From Nemopilema nomurai (taxonomy: Eukaryota; Cnidaria; Scyphozoa; Rhizostomeae; Rhizostomatidae): 64,000 bases of DNA. The translations under genes were made by a program, and so were the position numbers. The notes beneath the pieces were generated by a model. That model worked only from the letters and a program-made list of their open reading frames with translations, had not been told where the DNA came from and searched no databases. Positions 21,740 to 34,276 of this stretch are shown one piece after another (within the stretch, counting starts at the first letter, position 1; the number at the start of each line of letters is the position of its first letter). Location: contig ML133422.1 in NCBI GenBank assembly GCA_003864495.1, positions 558,001 through 622,000 on the forward strand, written 5' to 3'.

Positions 21740-23110
21740 GGTCACCTAGCAATAATCTTTTGTTCTCCAACTCCATCGAATTGAAAGAAGTATGCTCCTA
21801 AACGGCTCGACCGATTTCCGAAATTCTTTTTCCTCCGTTTTTCCAGATAGTTGAACCTCAAGAATGGCTACTCTTTGCCCCAAAAGCTTGCACCGTTCAA
21901 AATCGCCGTCTTTTCCGAGGGAGGCGCCCTCCTGCCCCCACCGTTTGACCAGCTCTCTGTGTGTTTTTACCCCTTGCTTCGGCAAACATTCGTCTTCGAT
22001 CATGGGTGGTTTTTTTTCCAAAATTTTCCTTATTTTTAGTGGACATTGCCACTTTTCTTAGCACTGCTCGCCGATTGGCCCTTAGTGGCTCTTATCAGAT
22101 GTGTGGTTTTTTCCAAAATTCGCAAGCGTTTTCTCGAAATTCGCCGTGTTTTTGCTTCAATTCGCCATTTCCAGGGCACGGGGAGAAAATTTTCTTCCTC
22201 GCTGTGCCGCCCTACATTGTCTCGTGACAAAAGAGAATCCTCTTCCACCAATGGAAATGCAAGTTTCCGACGTGAGTGATGCATCGCAGCTGACCAAGGC
22301 GTAGTAGAGGTCATTTTGTGTTTGCTGCCCGTGGAGTTTGGACGGGCTCGTTATTGGAGATGCTACTCATTGCGTTTTTAGGAATTTCGTCCTTGAAAGC
22401 TGCCTTACAGAAATTAATTTTGGTTTCTATTTGCGATGTGATGATTGTCTCGATGTTAAACTAAATTTCCGTGCTTTTTTGTCGATTTTTCCAATGCAGG
22501 CTATGCCGTTTTTCTTGGCGTAGCTTCCATTCGCGACGAAAAATTTGCTACCCATAAGCTCGCTTGCTTTCGAGGATGTTTGCTGAATGCTGAATTGATT
22601 GCTTACTTAAAAAGGTCTAAGAAAGATTTGATTTGTTCGCTTTTTCCTCATTTTAGTTGAGAAATCGAGCCGAAACTCGGATAGCAGCAGAAAAATTCGT
22701 GAGAAACTGCAGGCACGCCCCCACCTGGCCATCTCGCTGGCATCAAAATGCTGAAAACTTTGTGCTTCCAATTCAAATCAAAGTAAGTTTGTTTTGTTGC
22801 TTTACGATCGCCGTTTTTCTGGTTTTTCTCTCTCTCGAGAAACTAGCTTCTGTGCATGGTTTCTGCACCTGGCTAATTGACCTGTTGACCTCCTTCTGCT
22901 GTGTCCCGAGGGCATTATTCACTCTAAATTGCTTTGAATAGCTTTAGCAATAACCAATATGTTTTATTCATTTTTAAATCATTAACTGCTGTTTTTGTGG
23001 CCCTTTTCGATTGCGTTTTGAACGGACCTCTCTTCTAACGAGTTTTGCTTGCTTGCAGGGTCATGGCATGGCGGCGAATGTTATCCACTTTTACAGTGCT
23101 GGGACGTAGA
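21740..23110. other. GC- and CpG-richer segment, possible promoter or 5' leader
   Basis: CG dinucleotides are frequent here compared with both flanks, in runs such as CGGCTCGACCGATTTCCGA. Frames of 60-94 codons exist on both strands but none shows protein character. A possible leader intron runs from CAAAG|GTAAGT-type sequence near 22782 to TTGCTTGCAG near 23059. It may be the 5' part of the pogo-like element or a promoter region. Confidence 0.35.
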
Positions 23111-23114
23111 AAGG

Positions 23115-23640
23115 AAGAGCAAGAACTCCGTTTTCAATAGACGAGAGACTACCGTACGAACTTTAAAACCCTACGTGTTTATGTTGTATGCATTTAATTG
23201 TCTTGGTGGATGACGATGCGTGGTTTTCGATTTGACGTTTCCTCATTCTGGCGCTTTTTCTTTTGTGTTGGTAGCGTTGTTGAGATTTCTGAAGCTGTAG
23301 AATTCATTTGGTGCCTATTGGTGGCAATAGTCAGTTTTGACTGCTACAGAGGCAGTTTTCATGTGTGCTAAGTGTGCTAAGAGCAAGAGCTCCGTTTTTA
23401 ATAGACGAGAAACTACCGTACAAACTTTAAAACTCTACATTTGTATGCTGAATGTATTTAATTATCTTGGTGGATGAGGATGCATGGTTTTTGATTTGAT
23501 GTTTCCTCATTTTCGCATTGTTTCTTTAGTGTTGGTAGCGTTGTACTGAAACTGTAGAATTGATTTTGTGCCTATTGGTGGCAATAGTCAGTTTTTGACC
23601 GCAACAGAGGCAGTTTCTATGTGCGCCAAGTTTCATTTTG
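23115..23640. repeat. 264-bp tandem duplication, part of a dispersed repeat
   Basis: AAGAGCAAGAACTCCGTTTT at 23115 recurs at 23379 as AAGAGCAAGAGCTCCGTTTT, and the two units stay alignable with scattered changes to about 23640. The same family reappears at 44260-44680, where TTTGATTTGACGTTTCCTCA, GTGCCTATTGGTGGC and TTTTTATGTTTGTGTGTTGG are all found. It is probably the 5' non-coding part of the pogo-like element. Confidence 0.75.
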
Positions 23641-24026
23641 TAAAGTAGAGATTTTGTGTTGCAGTGTATTCTTTAAACTACATGAAACTCATAGGACAGT
23701 GAAGACGGTTGAAAATGTGACAGAATTTTAGAGAAAGTCCAAGAGAAGATAAAAATAACTAAAGGACAATTTTTATGTTTGTGTGTTGGCCAAGCGGGCG
23801 CTTTTTGGCATGGCAGAGCCCCCAAAGACAATTAAACAAAAATCAATAGCAGTAAAGCTGAATTCACACTGTACGCGTCACGGTGCGGCGCGTCATGACG
23901 CTGACCAAATATGGTTTGCATTAATTGCTGCTTTGCGTTTTTCAACCATGCGTCAGGACGTTTTTTCAAAATCTATTTAACTTTGACGCTCGGTGACGCT
24001 CCAGAACAATAGTTGAGTCGAGAAAG

Positions 24027-25148
24027 ATGGCATCTAAAAACATAAACAAAGAATTTCTGATCGAAGCTGTTGGGAAACTACCTTGTCTGTACGATACTGG
24101 CAAAAAAGAGTACAAGAACGAGATTGTCCGAGAGAATGCCTGGGACTGTGTGCCAAGAAATTTTTAAAGAATGGTATGAAAGTGCAAAAGAACTCGGCGA
24201 AGGTTTGTATTTTGTTAATGATTTTTCACACAACAGAATTTTGATCCCTTGAAAACCTGTTCTTTCTCAAACAATTTCATTGATTTGGGAAGTCAATGCT
24301 CATCTTTACAAGATATTCAATCTCAAACGAATGGAAGTAAAATTTAGTTTGAAAATATCTTTAATTTTGAGCCATAGTTTTAAAAATGTGCTACTTCAGT
24401 CATGTAATAGGATGGTTCCTATTGAATATTTCCGACTAAAATTATCCGACATTGAAACACTATTTTCTTCTTAGATATGAACCTTGCTCGTAAAACATTT
24501 AAAAACTTACGGGTCAGATTTATGTAAGTGAGAAAGGAGTACAAGCCTTCTGGGAGTGCTGGCGGGGAACCAATAGAACCAGCATGACCATTCTTCAAGC
24601 AGTTGCTGTTCCTTGCCCCCTTTATGAAACATAGAGAAACAAGGGGAAATTTCGTTCTTCAAGAGCCAGAAGGCCACCAACAATCACAAAAATCAAAAAG
24701 CACTATCGATACAGAGTATTTGCATGATTTGATTGTCGAAACAAGAGAAGGTAACAAGCCAACATTCTTAATTTCAGATAGTACTGTTATCCAAGATTGC
24801 ACAGAAGATTCTTTTGTAGAGTTACCAGCCACTCCGCTTTCATTTGAAAGTGCGGTGCCTAAAAATGAGAGAGCTTTAGCTGGATCTTCTGCGGCTCAGT
24901 TGGATTCTCTACGAGAAAGTACCCAACCAAAAAACCACAAGCGCCCCAGACAGTTTTTGATGAAGGTGATTGAAAACACCAATCAGTTCATTTCGTCAGC
25001 AAGCAAAAGAGAGGAGCTAGGTGAAGACGATCTTTATGGTCAAAGTATAGGGAAAGAACTAAAAAAACTGTCGGCCTATCAAAATTTTTTGGCAAAGTTG
25101 AGGATTCAACAAGTTCTTCATGAAGTACGGTGGAGCATCCAAGAATAG
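24027..25148 (+). pseudogene. MADF/BESS DNA-binding protein of Harbinger element 1
   Basis: It starts MASKNINKEFLIEAVGKLPC and continues CLYDTGKKEYKNEIVRENAW, a MADF (Myb/SANT-like) domain, then a frame change near 24160 to CQEIFKEWYESAKELGEG. A second exon or frame (24500-25148) is serine- and acid-rich and ends with a BESS motif, DDLYGQSIGKELKKLSAYQN...FLAKLRIQQVL. In the family this protein helps the transposase enter the nucleus and bind the ends. The MADF part has a frameshift; the downstream 181-codon frame is open. Confidence 0.75.
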
Positions 25149-25630
25149 ACTCGTGACTCATGGTAATCAGTTGCTTGGTGTGGCACTTCCATAGTAATTC
25201 GGCATTTTCTTTCTATCACTCATTGTTGACAAATCCTTAAATATTGACTCATGACTTCATGTTGCTCACATCTTTTTTGAATACAATCTGCCTTCTTACT
25301 TTGGTTCGCAATTCAAAGGTCCCTAATCTGGAAGATGCTGTAGACCCCTCAACCCCTCTCTTTATATGTTATGTCGCTCATTCAAGAAAGGTTAATTTTA
25401 AATATAGGAAGGTAATGATCGTTGCAAAATTTCTTTCAGATATATCGATTAATTTTTAGAAACCCAACTATGATATCAGAAATGTTAGAAGCATTCAAAA
25501 TAATATACTGTTAGGAAACTGGATCGTAAGAAGTTCTGCGAATATAATCATATTGCCATGGGAGTTCACCTTGAGGGGAAAAAAATAATCTGCAAGCAAA
25601 TATCTATAATATTCTGCAGCTTTTGTGTAG

Positions 25631-26542
25631 TTATTTGTGAAGAATTCCATGTGAATCTTTGTAGTCAGTATAACCCACTGGGCAGTACAAACGAACGTAA
25701 ACTTGCTGCATGTCATCGTGTTCTTTTAGCCAGTTGTGAAGGGCAACTGATGCCAAAACATTTTCAATGGCTTTTCTGGATGAGCCTGTATTAGTGATCT
25801 TAGAAATCGCCACCTTGCTGAAAGAATCCCAAAAGCGTTCTCAATCACTCTCCTAGCTCGAGAGAGGCGGTAGTTGAAGATACGTAATTTTTCTTCCAGG
25901 GTAAGGACACAGTAAATTATTTTTGAGAGGAAAAGCTTCATCTCCTATAAAACAATACTTGGCTTCAGTATCAGTGTTTTGCAAGTGACCATCAACAGGA
26001 ATATTTAAACATCCTTTTTTCAAAGCCTCACCAAAAGGTGAATTATTGAAGATGCTAGAGTCACATTGACGTCCAAAATCACCAACATCAACAAAAGTGA
26101 ACATGTAGCTCGCATCAACCACTGCCATCAATACTATGCTGAATGTTCCTTTATAGTTGAAAGTAGCACTGCCTGAATTGGGAGGGCAGTTAATTACGCA
26201 GTGCTTGCCATCTATAGCCCCCAAACACGAAGGAAACCCCCACAAATTCCAAAAGTCATCAGCCAGGCGTTTCCAGTTTTCCGGAGGGTTTGGTTGCGCC
26301 ACAGAAAGAGGGCTCAGTGCTTCCCAAATTTTTTCTGGCACCTCGTCAAGTATTTGGCAAACTTTAGGCCTCCCAATTCTGTAATTGAATGAAAGTGACG
26401 CTTGAGATTCTCCAGTTGCTAGGTATCGTAAAGCTACTGCCATTCTTAACTCTGGAGGCAACGGTTTCCGTAAGTTTGTAGTCATTCTAACCAAAGATGG
26501 GCCAACAAGTCCAAGCAAATCATCGAATGTTGAAGGAAGCAT
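25631..26542 (-). pseudogene. PIF/Harbinger DDE transposase, two frameshifts
   Basis: The main open frame (26542-25853) begins MLPSTFDDLLGLVGPSLVRM, a helix-turn-helix front. It continues with RIGRPKVCQILDEV and the catalytic blocks CLGAIDGKH (first Asp) and VDVGDFGRQCDSSIF (second Asp). After a shift near 25930 comes [20 protein letters not shown], with the catalytic Glu, and after a shift near 25800 [17 protein letters not shown]. All three acidic residues are visible, so the copy is recently inactivated or the shifts are few enough to be sequence errors. Confidence 0.85.
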
Positions 26543-27079
26543 TCAGAAATAATTGAAGTACATTGAATGGTCTTGGGGCCTCATTTCTTGAATAAGATCA
26601 TAATGCCCCTGACGTTCACTCTCTTCCATAATTTTCTTATCCATACTGAACGCTGTTTCTTTTCTCTTAATATTTACAAAGCAACAGCTTTGGTTTTGTT
26701 AATGCGAGAGCAATAAGCACATTTGCTGATAGGAAGCCATTTTATCTATCTCAAAACGCATGACGGGACGCTTTGTGTGTGAATAGCATGAAAAAGTACA
26801 TGATGCGACGCTCGATGACGCTCAATGACGCGCGGCGCCACAACGCATCCAGTGTGAATCTAGCTTTATGGAATAACAGTAAGGAGGTTTTTCAGCTTTT
26901 TATGTATGAAAATAACTAGGATTGGCAGTGATTTTCCAATATATACTTTGCAAGAACTAAATGGCAGGCTTCGCACGGTCAAATTTAACGGATTTCAAAG
27001 TTTCGCCAGTCATTCATTGTTCAAATCGAGTCGGAGCCGATTTAGGGCCAACATAGGAATCAATTTAGACGACGAAAAG

Positions 27080-28071
27080 GTCAAAAATGAAGCATTTTAA
27101 ACTTGCTTCAATTGAGGTTGTTCAGCTAAAAGATAGATATTTTTCTTGTTTTCAAGTCAACCGTGATGCTTACTTGGAGACACCATGTACTGGAAAATCT
27201 ATTTACACAGTCCTATTTTGCATTTCAGCTGCAGGAAGATACTTGCCCCCTTTTGTGGTGTATAAGTCTCTGAATCTTTACCACTCTTGGATAACTGGTG
27301 GGCCTCCAGGAACACTCTATGGTTGCACTCCTAGTGGATTGATGCAGGATGTAGTGTTTGAGAATTGGTTCTTGAAATCTTTTGTTCCCCATGTTGCTCA
27401 TGTTTCCAAGCCAGTATTCCTTTTTATGGGCATGGTTCCCACTTGACATATAAGACTGTCAAAACTGCCATGGAAAATTCTATTATGGTCATCTGCCTGC
27501 CTCTACATACAAGCCATGCCTTACAACCACTTGATGTAGCGGTCTCTAAACCACTTAAGGAACAATGGAAAGACATTATCCAACAATACTATCGTCAGTC
27601 ACGAAAGCCAACCATTGACAAGTCAACTTTTGCAAGTCTTCTTTCTCAGTTCAAATTTCTCATAAAAATGCAATAAGTGGATTTCGCGGCAGTGGTCTTT
27701 GGCCCCTGAACAAAGCTGCAATACCTGCTGGTCGAATAATTGAATCATTATTAATTTTAACCAATGGCCAAAGTGCTTAAGGGACTGGTGCCTTGTACTC
27801 TCCACGAAAGCTGCTGCGAGATGCGATTGTCACAACTATTTCACCATCCCTATCTGCTGAAAACAAAGCTGCATTGAAAAGTAAAGTGCAGAAACAAAAA
27901 AGAGTTCAGGCAAAAACACGTGAGATCTTGACAAACGAAGATGTCTGTAAACGCTTACAGCAAGAAGAACAGGATCGGAAAGCAAAACTGGCAAAGAAGT
28001 GCCAAAGAAAAGTCCTGTTAACTACTGAAACTGTAGCATGTTATAAACTATTCATTTTCATCCATAATTGA
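27080..28071 (+). pseudogene. pogo/Tigger-like (DDE_1) transposase relic interrupted upstream by Harbinger 1
   Basis: 27087-27446 gives TPCTGKSIYTVLFCISAAGR, LPPFVVYK and VVFENWFLKSFVPHVAHVSK. After a frameshift near 27420 come HGSHLTYKTVKTAMEN and ICLPLHTSHALQPLDVAVSK, hallmark blocks of pogo/Jerky-type DDE_1 transposases. The position of the second catalytic Asp reads FYGHGSH instead of the usual D-G-H, so it is Tyr. There is a further shift near 27668 and a TAA near 27779, then a lysine/glutamine-rich tail. Helix-turn-helix N-terminal parts were not identified. The enzyme is dead. Confidence 0.75.
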
Positions 28072-29209
28072 TTTGTTTATAAACTGTTTCTTGATTTGTT
28101 AATGGAAGTTATTAATACACTGATGTTTTGTTATGCTTCTTCATCTGCTATGAGTTCACTTTTTTGTGAATCTATGAAAATTATTTGCACTTTCTACTTT
28201 TTTACACTACAAGACGCTCCCAGTCATAAAGGAACAAGCTAACCTGGCCTCAATGTGATTTGACCATGTCTCCTGGGCAGTTTAACTGGTTGATATGTTG
28301 TTCTTATGTAAGATTAATACAACTTTTAGCAGTTTATGGATATATATTTGATGCTGATGCTATATTTTGAAGCTGCCCCATTTCCCGCCACCTTGCCCCA
28401 TTTCTTCTCACCAAAAGCTACTCAGTTGCAAGTAATGTTCATCATGCAGAAAGCTGTTTTGTAAGGGCTAAGAACAGATCATGTGACGGATGGGTCATTT
28501 GCACATTTAAAGCAAACAAAGTCTTTAAAATATTTCAAAATCACCCCACCCTACCCTACTCAATTTCATTGTGTAAGGCTAGTTAACAATACATGGTCAA
28601 AACATTGTTTTTTACATCATCTACTTTATTTTTGGTGCTGAAATTATTTATGAAATCTTTGTTTATATAGTTTTTTTTAAATTTTCATAAGGGAATAGGT
28701 AAAAAACATTAAAATTGCCATGGAACCTTAAAGAAAGGCAGAGTTCTCAAAATATGATAATTTAAAGAAATTTTGATAGCAATCCTTATATGTGTAAAGT
28801 GGTCACAAGCCATTTTACATACCATGTAAAGTCCATGCCAGACATTTCAGGAGAATAGTAAAAGAGCTTTCAAACAATTGAAGAAGAAAACAATTGTCAG
28901 TCTGCATAAAAACACAATATAAAGTTAGCAAATTAGATCACGAATTTTAGCTTCCTCACTCCTCTCCTACATCATACTGTAATTGGTTTTCAAGGATTTT
29001 TTTTCCATACATTGGCATATATAAATGTTCGTTATCTTCTTGATAAAAATAGCAGTGCGAATACATAAAATTTAAATGAGCATCAATTTTGGACTATGGT
29101 CTATGTGTGCTCCTTCTTGAGGTAGCAAAAGTAGCAAACATCATTGAACAATTGCTTTCGGAAAGTATGCTAGTACTATCTTCTTAAGATCATTTTATCT
29201 GTTTTTCAG
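28072..29209. other. AT-rich stretch without gene
   Basis: Probable 3' region of the pogo-like element followed by unassigned AT-rich sequence. No exon, repeat or open frame could be supported. Confidence 0.4.
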
Positions 29210-31780
29210 GCTTCATTTATGTCCCAGTAATTGATGTCCCAGTAATTCGGAAATTATCACAGCAAGAGCTTGTCAACTTATTTGAACAGCTCTTTGCCAA
29301 GCAGCTAATTTTGCAAAGCTGGAATGTTGGTGAGAGAAAGTAAGCTTTTTATTGTCTAATGAAGCATTTTCAGTATATATGTATATTAAATGTAATTTTT
29401 TCAGACACATGGTTGTTACAAATTTAATCTTAAAGCAGAATTTAACCTGGATAATTGGTACATACAATTGATGCACATATTAGATGCATAAGCCCCCACC
29501 CCAAAGAAAATAACTATTAAAACTGTATTTTCCTTATAAGACCAGTTTCCTTTGTTTTGTTCTTTCCCAGCATAGTAGAAATGTATCTTTTCTATTTTTA
29601 GTTACATTCAGCCTGTATACAGTGTATTCGTGAATAAAATGAAAACTGCTGTAGAACTAATCAAGACTTATTACATTGTTTGGTTATGTCACATTTGCTG
29701 ATATGCTGGTGTTTTAATTGGTTACTATTGTTGTTTTGCTTTGTATAATTTAGATTCAAATTGATGATTGGTATGGACCACACATTGGTGGAACCCAGGC
29801 TAACCAGAGAAAGGGTAAATCTTTAAATAGTTAATTGGAAAGGACTGTTCTTTTTGCCTAGGCCCATAGCATTTGTCAAAGAGATCTTTCTTGCAAATCT
29901 GGGGCATTTGTGTGATAAACCTTTGTTGACCCCCAGGCTGACCGGAAATCAGGGTGGGGACTGAACAAGAGAAGATTATGTTCAAATTGCTTATATACAC
30001 TAAAACATAGTGATTACCATTGCCGCTAGCATAACAATTGCGGTTGCATTTGGTAAAAGGGTTGTATCAAACCAACTGAACAAGGCATATTACTATTCAA
30101 CAACCAAATTGATCTTGAATGTGTCATTTCAGTGAAACAGCCAATTACCGTAAATCTCCAAAAAGCAGCCCTTCAAATAAGTCTTACAGGAACGAGGAAG
30201 GCAGTTATCGTTCTTTTCAGTCTGTATTTTCATTTTTCAATAGTGAGGAAACGTTTAACAGGTTTTCACATATATTTGTTAGTAGATCATAGATAGAGTG
30301 TCCTTTAAAATCTCTCCTTTACCTCCTTTGTCTTTGCTTAGATGGTTTTGACATCTAGAAAAGTCAAAAAAGCACCCCCTCTAATAAGCACCCCTCTTTG
30401 AGGCTTAAAAATCTAATAAGTGCCCAGGCGCTTATTTGAGGATTTATTGTATGAAAAGACAGTGAACTCCCATGAACCTTACTACTTAGATAATGGTAGG
30501 GTGCTTTGCATTTTTTGTTTTTTACAGGAAGATATCACGAGAAATTATGAGATATGTGAGAACTATGGGATGGTTATTGCTAGCAGAGAGGATCACATGA
30601 AGCTATGCCATGGTGGACCAAGCTCAATGACTGCAACACAAACTGACAGTTTCAAACAACGATAATCAACAAGTTGCTACCTTGATTGAGATTTTTCCTA
30701 ATGCATCCTTAGCATCTATAACTGCAACACTCCTGACAACAACAGCCATGGATGATGCTATTGACATTCTGTCAAAATATGGTGAAGATGAAAGCAAAAT
30801 TATGAACTGCCAGGGAATAGTAAATGTTTACAGAGAAAATTTCCTATTCAATGATGGAAGTTACTATACTTTAGTGATAAATGAAATGTATCTTTTTGTC
30901 AAGGTTTTTGAAGCTGCAAAATCAGAAGTGTTTGAAGAAACCCCCAAAGGGCATCTAATTCCAGAGCGTTCTGGTGGGAATCTCCAACTTTTTAAGATAT
31001 TTGGTATAGTCAAAGGTCACAGCCTACTTCAAGGAGGGCCACCTTTTTCTTGTCTCAGTAGTTGGTGCTTTTCTTCATTAGCAGGTAAGAGTGATGATGA
31101 AATTGCTGCAATTATATCAAGAGAGTCATATGAAGATGCAATTCCTCTGAATGCGCTTCTTCTACTTTGCTGAGCTTCCTGCATGCTTTGGATGACATTA
31201 AATGTGATAATGATGTTGAGAAACTATTTGATGATACAGCTGAAGGACCTGCCTATTAACAAGTTGTAAACTCTTCGCAATGGCCAATTGAAACAAAGAT
31301 TACAGTTGCAAATCTGGAAGCTTAGAGAGGCAATTGAGGGCAATCAGGGAAGGTTTGGTCTTTTTGGGTTTCCTCAGTTACATTGAGAAGTTTCCTCAGC
31401 AGCTCTCAGACTTGTTTGTTGCCAGTAATGTTGAGATAATGAGCCGTGCAATCTCATCTATTATTGCATGGGAAGAGCAAGATTGTCTTGCTGAGAATGA
31501 ACAGCATGTTCTTGTGTGGTTTAAAGATTTTCTTGAAAAGAGTTCTACGGAAACTCTGATAAAGCTACTGCGGTTCACAACTAGTTCTGATGCTATCAAT
31601 GCAGTGATAGCATCATATCACTTTCATTTACCAATGTTACAAATTAACATAACTATACCAGAATCCGTAGCATGTGCATCAACACTACTTCTACTACTTG
31701 GAAACAGAATTCAAGAGAAGTTTGCAAGGAATATGACAACTTCCCTTGATTTAGCATCCGAGGGATATGGCAACTTATAA
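29210..31780 (+). pseudogene. CUE/HECT-like (G2E3-related) gene relic
   Basis: Splice-bounded exons 29210-29339 (VIRKLSQQELVNLFEQLFAK) and 29754-29814 (KFKLMIGMDHTLVEPRLTRE) join in frame. A cysteine/histidine segment follows at about 30460-30640 (VLCIFCFLQ...HMKLCHG), then after a shift a CUE-like helix pair, LIEIFPNASLASITATLL. 30930-31173 has KGHSLLQGGPPFSCLSSWCF, like the N-lobe/C-lobe entry of HECT ubiquitin ligases. 31334-31780 continues with FPQQLSDLFVASNVEIMSRA and TLIKLLRFTTSSDAINAV. Frame changes lie near 30645, 31172 and 31330. Proteins of this make-up, often named G2/M-phase-specific E3 ligase-like, are multicopy in cnidarians. The catalytic HECT cysteine is not seen, so ligase activity is unlikely. 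Confidence 0.6.
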
Positions 31781-33512
31781 ACAAAAGGCAGACTGACACT
31801 GTGCATGAACTGGGACAATCGTTTTTGACAATTTGAGTGCATACCTTAAGAAGAATTTGAATTTAGCCCCATTTTGCTGATTTTGTAGTTTCAATTCCTT
31901 AACCCGGATCAACTTCACAAGGCAGAAAATGTTAAGCTGCGAAAAGTAGAACATATTCCTACTTTTCACAGCTTGAAATTTTTCCACCGTGAAATTCAAT
32001 TAGCCAAATAGATTGACAGAGGTTTTTTCCACCCTAACTTTTCCTCATAATGGAGATCCGGCTTTACTTATAGAAAGGGCAGTTAGATTTAAAAAAAATA
32101 TTTGTTTTGCATAGCCTGGTGTGCAACCATGCAGTATTTGCCGTGAAGCTCAATTTAGCTCTTCTATCAGCCAAAATCTTAAATAAGTCCCCTTCTCTTT
32201 TAAGCCATCCCACATATATCAAATGCCAGATATGATCCTTTATTAACCAAACTAGCTTGCATGTTAATCTTGATATGGTTTGGCGTAATAACTTTGCTGA
32301 ATTTATGTATCTCAAATAGGATATTGTATTTGTTGAATTCATAAAATATGAAGTATATGGACAGAAAAGCTATCATATGTGTATTTGTCTTTTTATTTTA
32401 TGAATTACAAACAGAAAACGGTTTTAAATTGTCACATAAATTTTGTCCAAGGTTATGATGTGCAAGCAACTCCATTAGATGGTATTTTTTTAATCCAGTT
32501 TTCGTGGCTGCAGATCAAGACAATTAAAAATTATTGTTTCACCCTGACACTTTTGAAGAATAGCTGATAAATCTACTGTATATGTCATCAATTTTCAATT
32601 AATTACAGCTTTCCACAACAGTTAGATATGATTAAGAAACAAAATTTCAAACTTTGTAAGGAACATTTTCTCCTAGTTAGCCTTAACTGGGAGAGAAAAG
32701 TTGGAAATATTTTTAAGGTGGTCACACCATTTCATTATAGTTTTCATGGTACAGTGCTTTCTTGGTTGCGTTATCACTAAAATTTCTAATCCGGGAATTA
32801 CGAACCTACTATATAGTGCAGTAGTTCCAGGCTTTTTATTTGTTGGCTTTGAATATCATTCTTCTTCACAGTTATGGTCTTATACGGGGATTTTGCATCG
32901 CAAGGAAGTCGAAGGAAGTGGTGGATTATACAATTGGGGTGGTGATTTTATCTCCGTTTTGATGCAGATTACCTTTTTTGTTTATTAGATCTATCTGATT
33001 TTATATAGCATTTTTAATCGAGTAACTTTTGCAGGTAATGTGTTCATTTAAGTATGCACATGTAAGTAACTGTGTATTCACACTGTCAAAGTCTGCTGAA
33101 AAGATGCTGATGAAGAGTCCCACCATGTATAATGAAGCGTCATCGAATGAGCTTATGGTTGCCATCTATGTGCCTAGAAGTCATGAAAGTCAAATGATTA
33201 CAGTGTTTGAATGAAGAAGGCATATTGACTTGAATAATGCCCAGAGTTGAAGCTTTTGGTCCTTTTTTGGGACTGCCCAATAGAGGGGGAGGGTAGTTAC
33301 TAGATTAACTGACATGTATGTGTTAGCACAAGAAAATCCTCTAAAACAATGTGTGAGTAGATGAAATGTGTGAGAAGATTTTGCGTTTAACAAGGTTCAA
33401 GGAATAAGTAGGATGGATAGGTAATTTAATTTCCGAGACAGTCTACTACTCCTTTGCAAAAGTTGGTCCAGGGTCCAGAACCTGAAAGTTACGAAACGCA
33501 ACAAACCTAAAA
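31781..33512. other. AT-rich stretch; no gene supported
   Basis: A 95-codon hydrophobic plus frame (32701-32988) and a 61-codon frame (33029-33214) lack any recognised motif. A distant end of the HECT-like gene could lie here but cannot be shown. Confidence 0.35.
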
Positions 33513-34222
33513 CCATTGACTTACCAGAGGGCTCGATTTACTGGATTCACTTCCATTAAAGTATCCCAAATCATTTGCCGTTGAACATCTATGCCTCTTG
33601 CTCTCAACGCCCCAATTACCACAGTTTCCCCAATGCCAGGCAGTGTGAGTAGGATCGTTCTTATCAACTCACAAAGTTAATCCTGTGAGTATGCTGAATA
33701 TGTCTGTCTGGGACCATAATTTGAGGAAATGGCCAGTCCATATTCAATACATTGTTGCCAAAGTGTCTTTACTGAAACACGAAACAGATGAACAATAACC
33801 TTCCAGCTTCGAAAGTAAGAATACTCTCTCTCGATCTCTTCTCTTGTGATGGTTATTCTCGGACGTCCAAATCCATGTACTTGCTCAGAATTTATGTTTA
33901 GGTCTGCGACACCAATGAGCCGGTGTCGTTCGTCAACAAGTAACTGGTCAATTTCGTTATAAACTATGGCTACCTGGCTTGTTAATGTAGTTAGGTCACT
34001 TTGAAAAGCATCTATGTGCCCGTTTCGTATGCAGTCTTCAATGATTGCAAGTGCATTGGCCGAAGTTTCCAAACGTATGTGCCATAGCTCCAAATGACTA
34101 ACATTCAGAGATCTAAGGGCCAAATGCGCTTGCTCTATTTGATATGGTAGATCTTGAATGAAATTTAGTAAATCAACATTGTCCGCCATTTTGATAGCTT
34201 TGGCCAAGAGGACAGGCAACAT
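33513..34222 (-). pseudogene. Integrase-core-type gene, first exon with one nonsense codon
   Basis: The minus frame from 34222 has a likely start at MADNVDLLNFIQDLPYQIEQ (ATG near 34190). It carries a helical N-terminus, then FGRPRITITREEIEREYSYF and VSVKTLWQQCIEYGL, a resolvase-like helix-turn-helix. A single TAA at 33675-33677 interrupts the frame, which then continues uninterrupted as LCELIRTILLTLPGIG, GALRARGIDVQRQMIWDT and VNPVNRALW up to a GTAAGT donor at 33512. This order occurs in invertebrate and fish proteins with a retroviral-type (rve) integrase core on following exons. The core itself is not in the window. Confidence 0.55.
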
Positions 34223-34276
34223 GCCTGTGCAAATTACCGCATTGATATCGTTATTTATCTCCTGACAAGAGCTTTT

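Larger units (their letters stand above)
23856..26865. mobile_element. PIF/Harbinger element 1 with MADF/BESS gene and transposase
   Basis: Inverted ends AGCTGAATTCACACTG (23856) and AGCTAGATTCACACTG (inverted, to 26865) match at 14 of 16 positions. Flanks are TAA on the left and TTA on the right, one mismatch from the 3-bp TWA duplication used by PIF/Harbinger. Both subterminal regions are rich in GACGC/GCGTC motifs. The element carries the usual gene pair: a MADF/BESS DNA-binding protein on the plus strand and a DDE transposase on the minus strand, convergent. It interrupts a pogo-like element. Confidence 0.85.

Noticed and set aside
32701..32988. Hydrophobic 95-codon frame that could be a membrane protein
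   Set aside because: AT-rich sequence easily gives hydrophobic frames. No motif, splice site or neighbour supports it.
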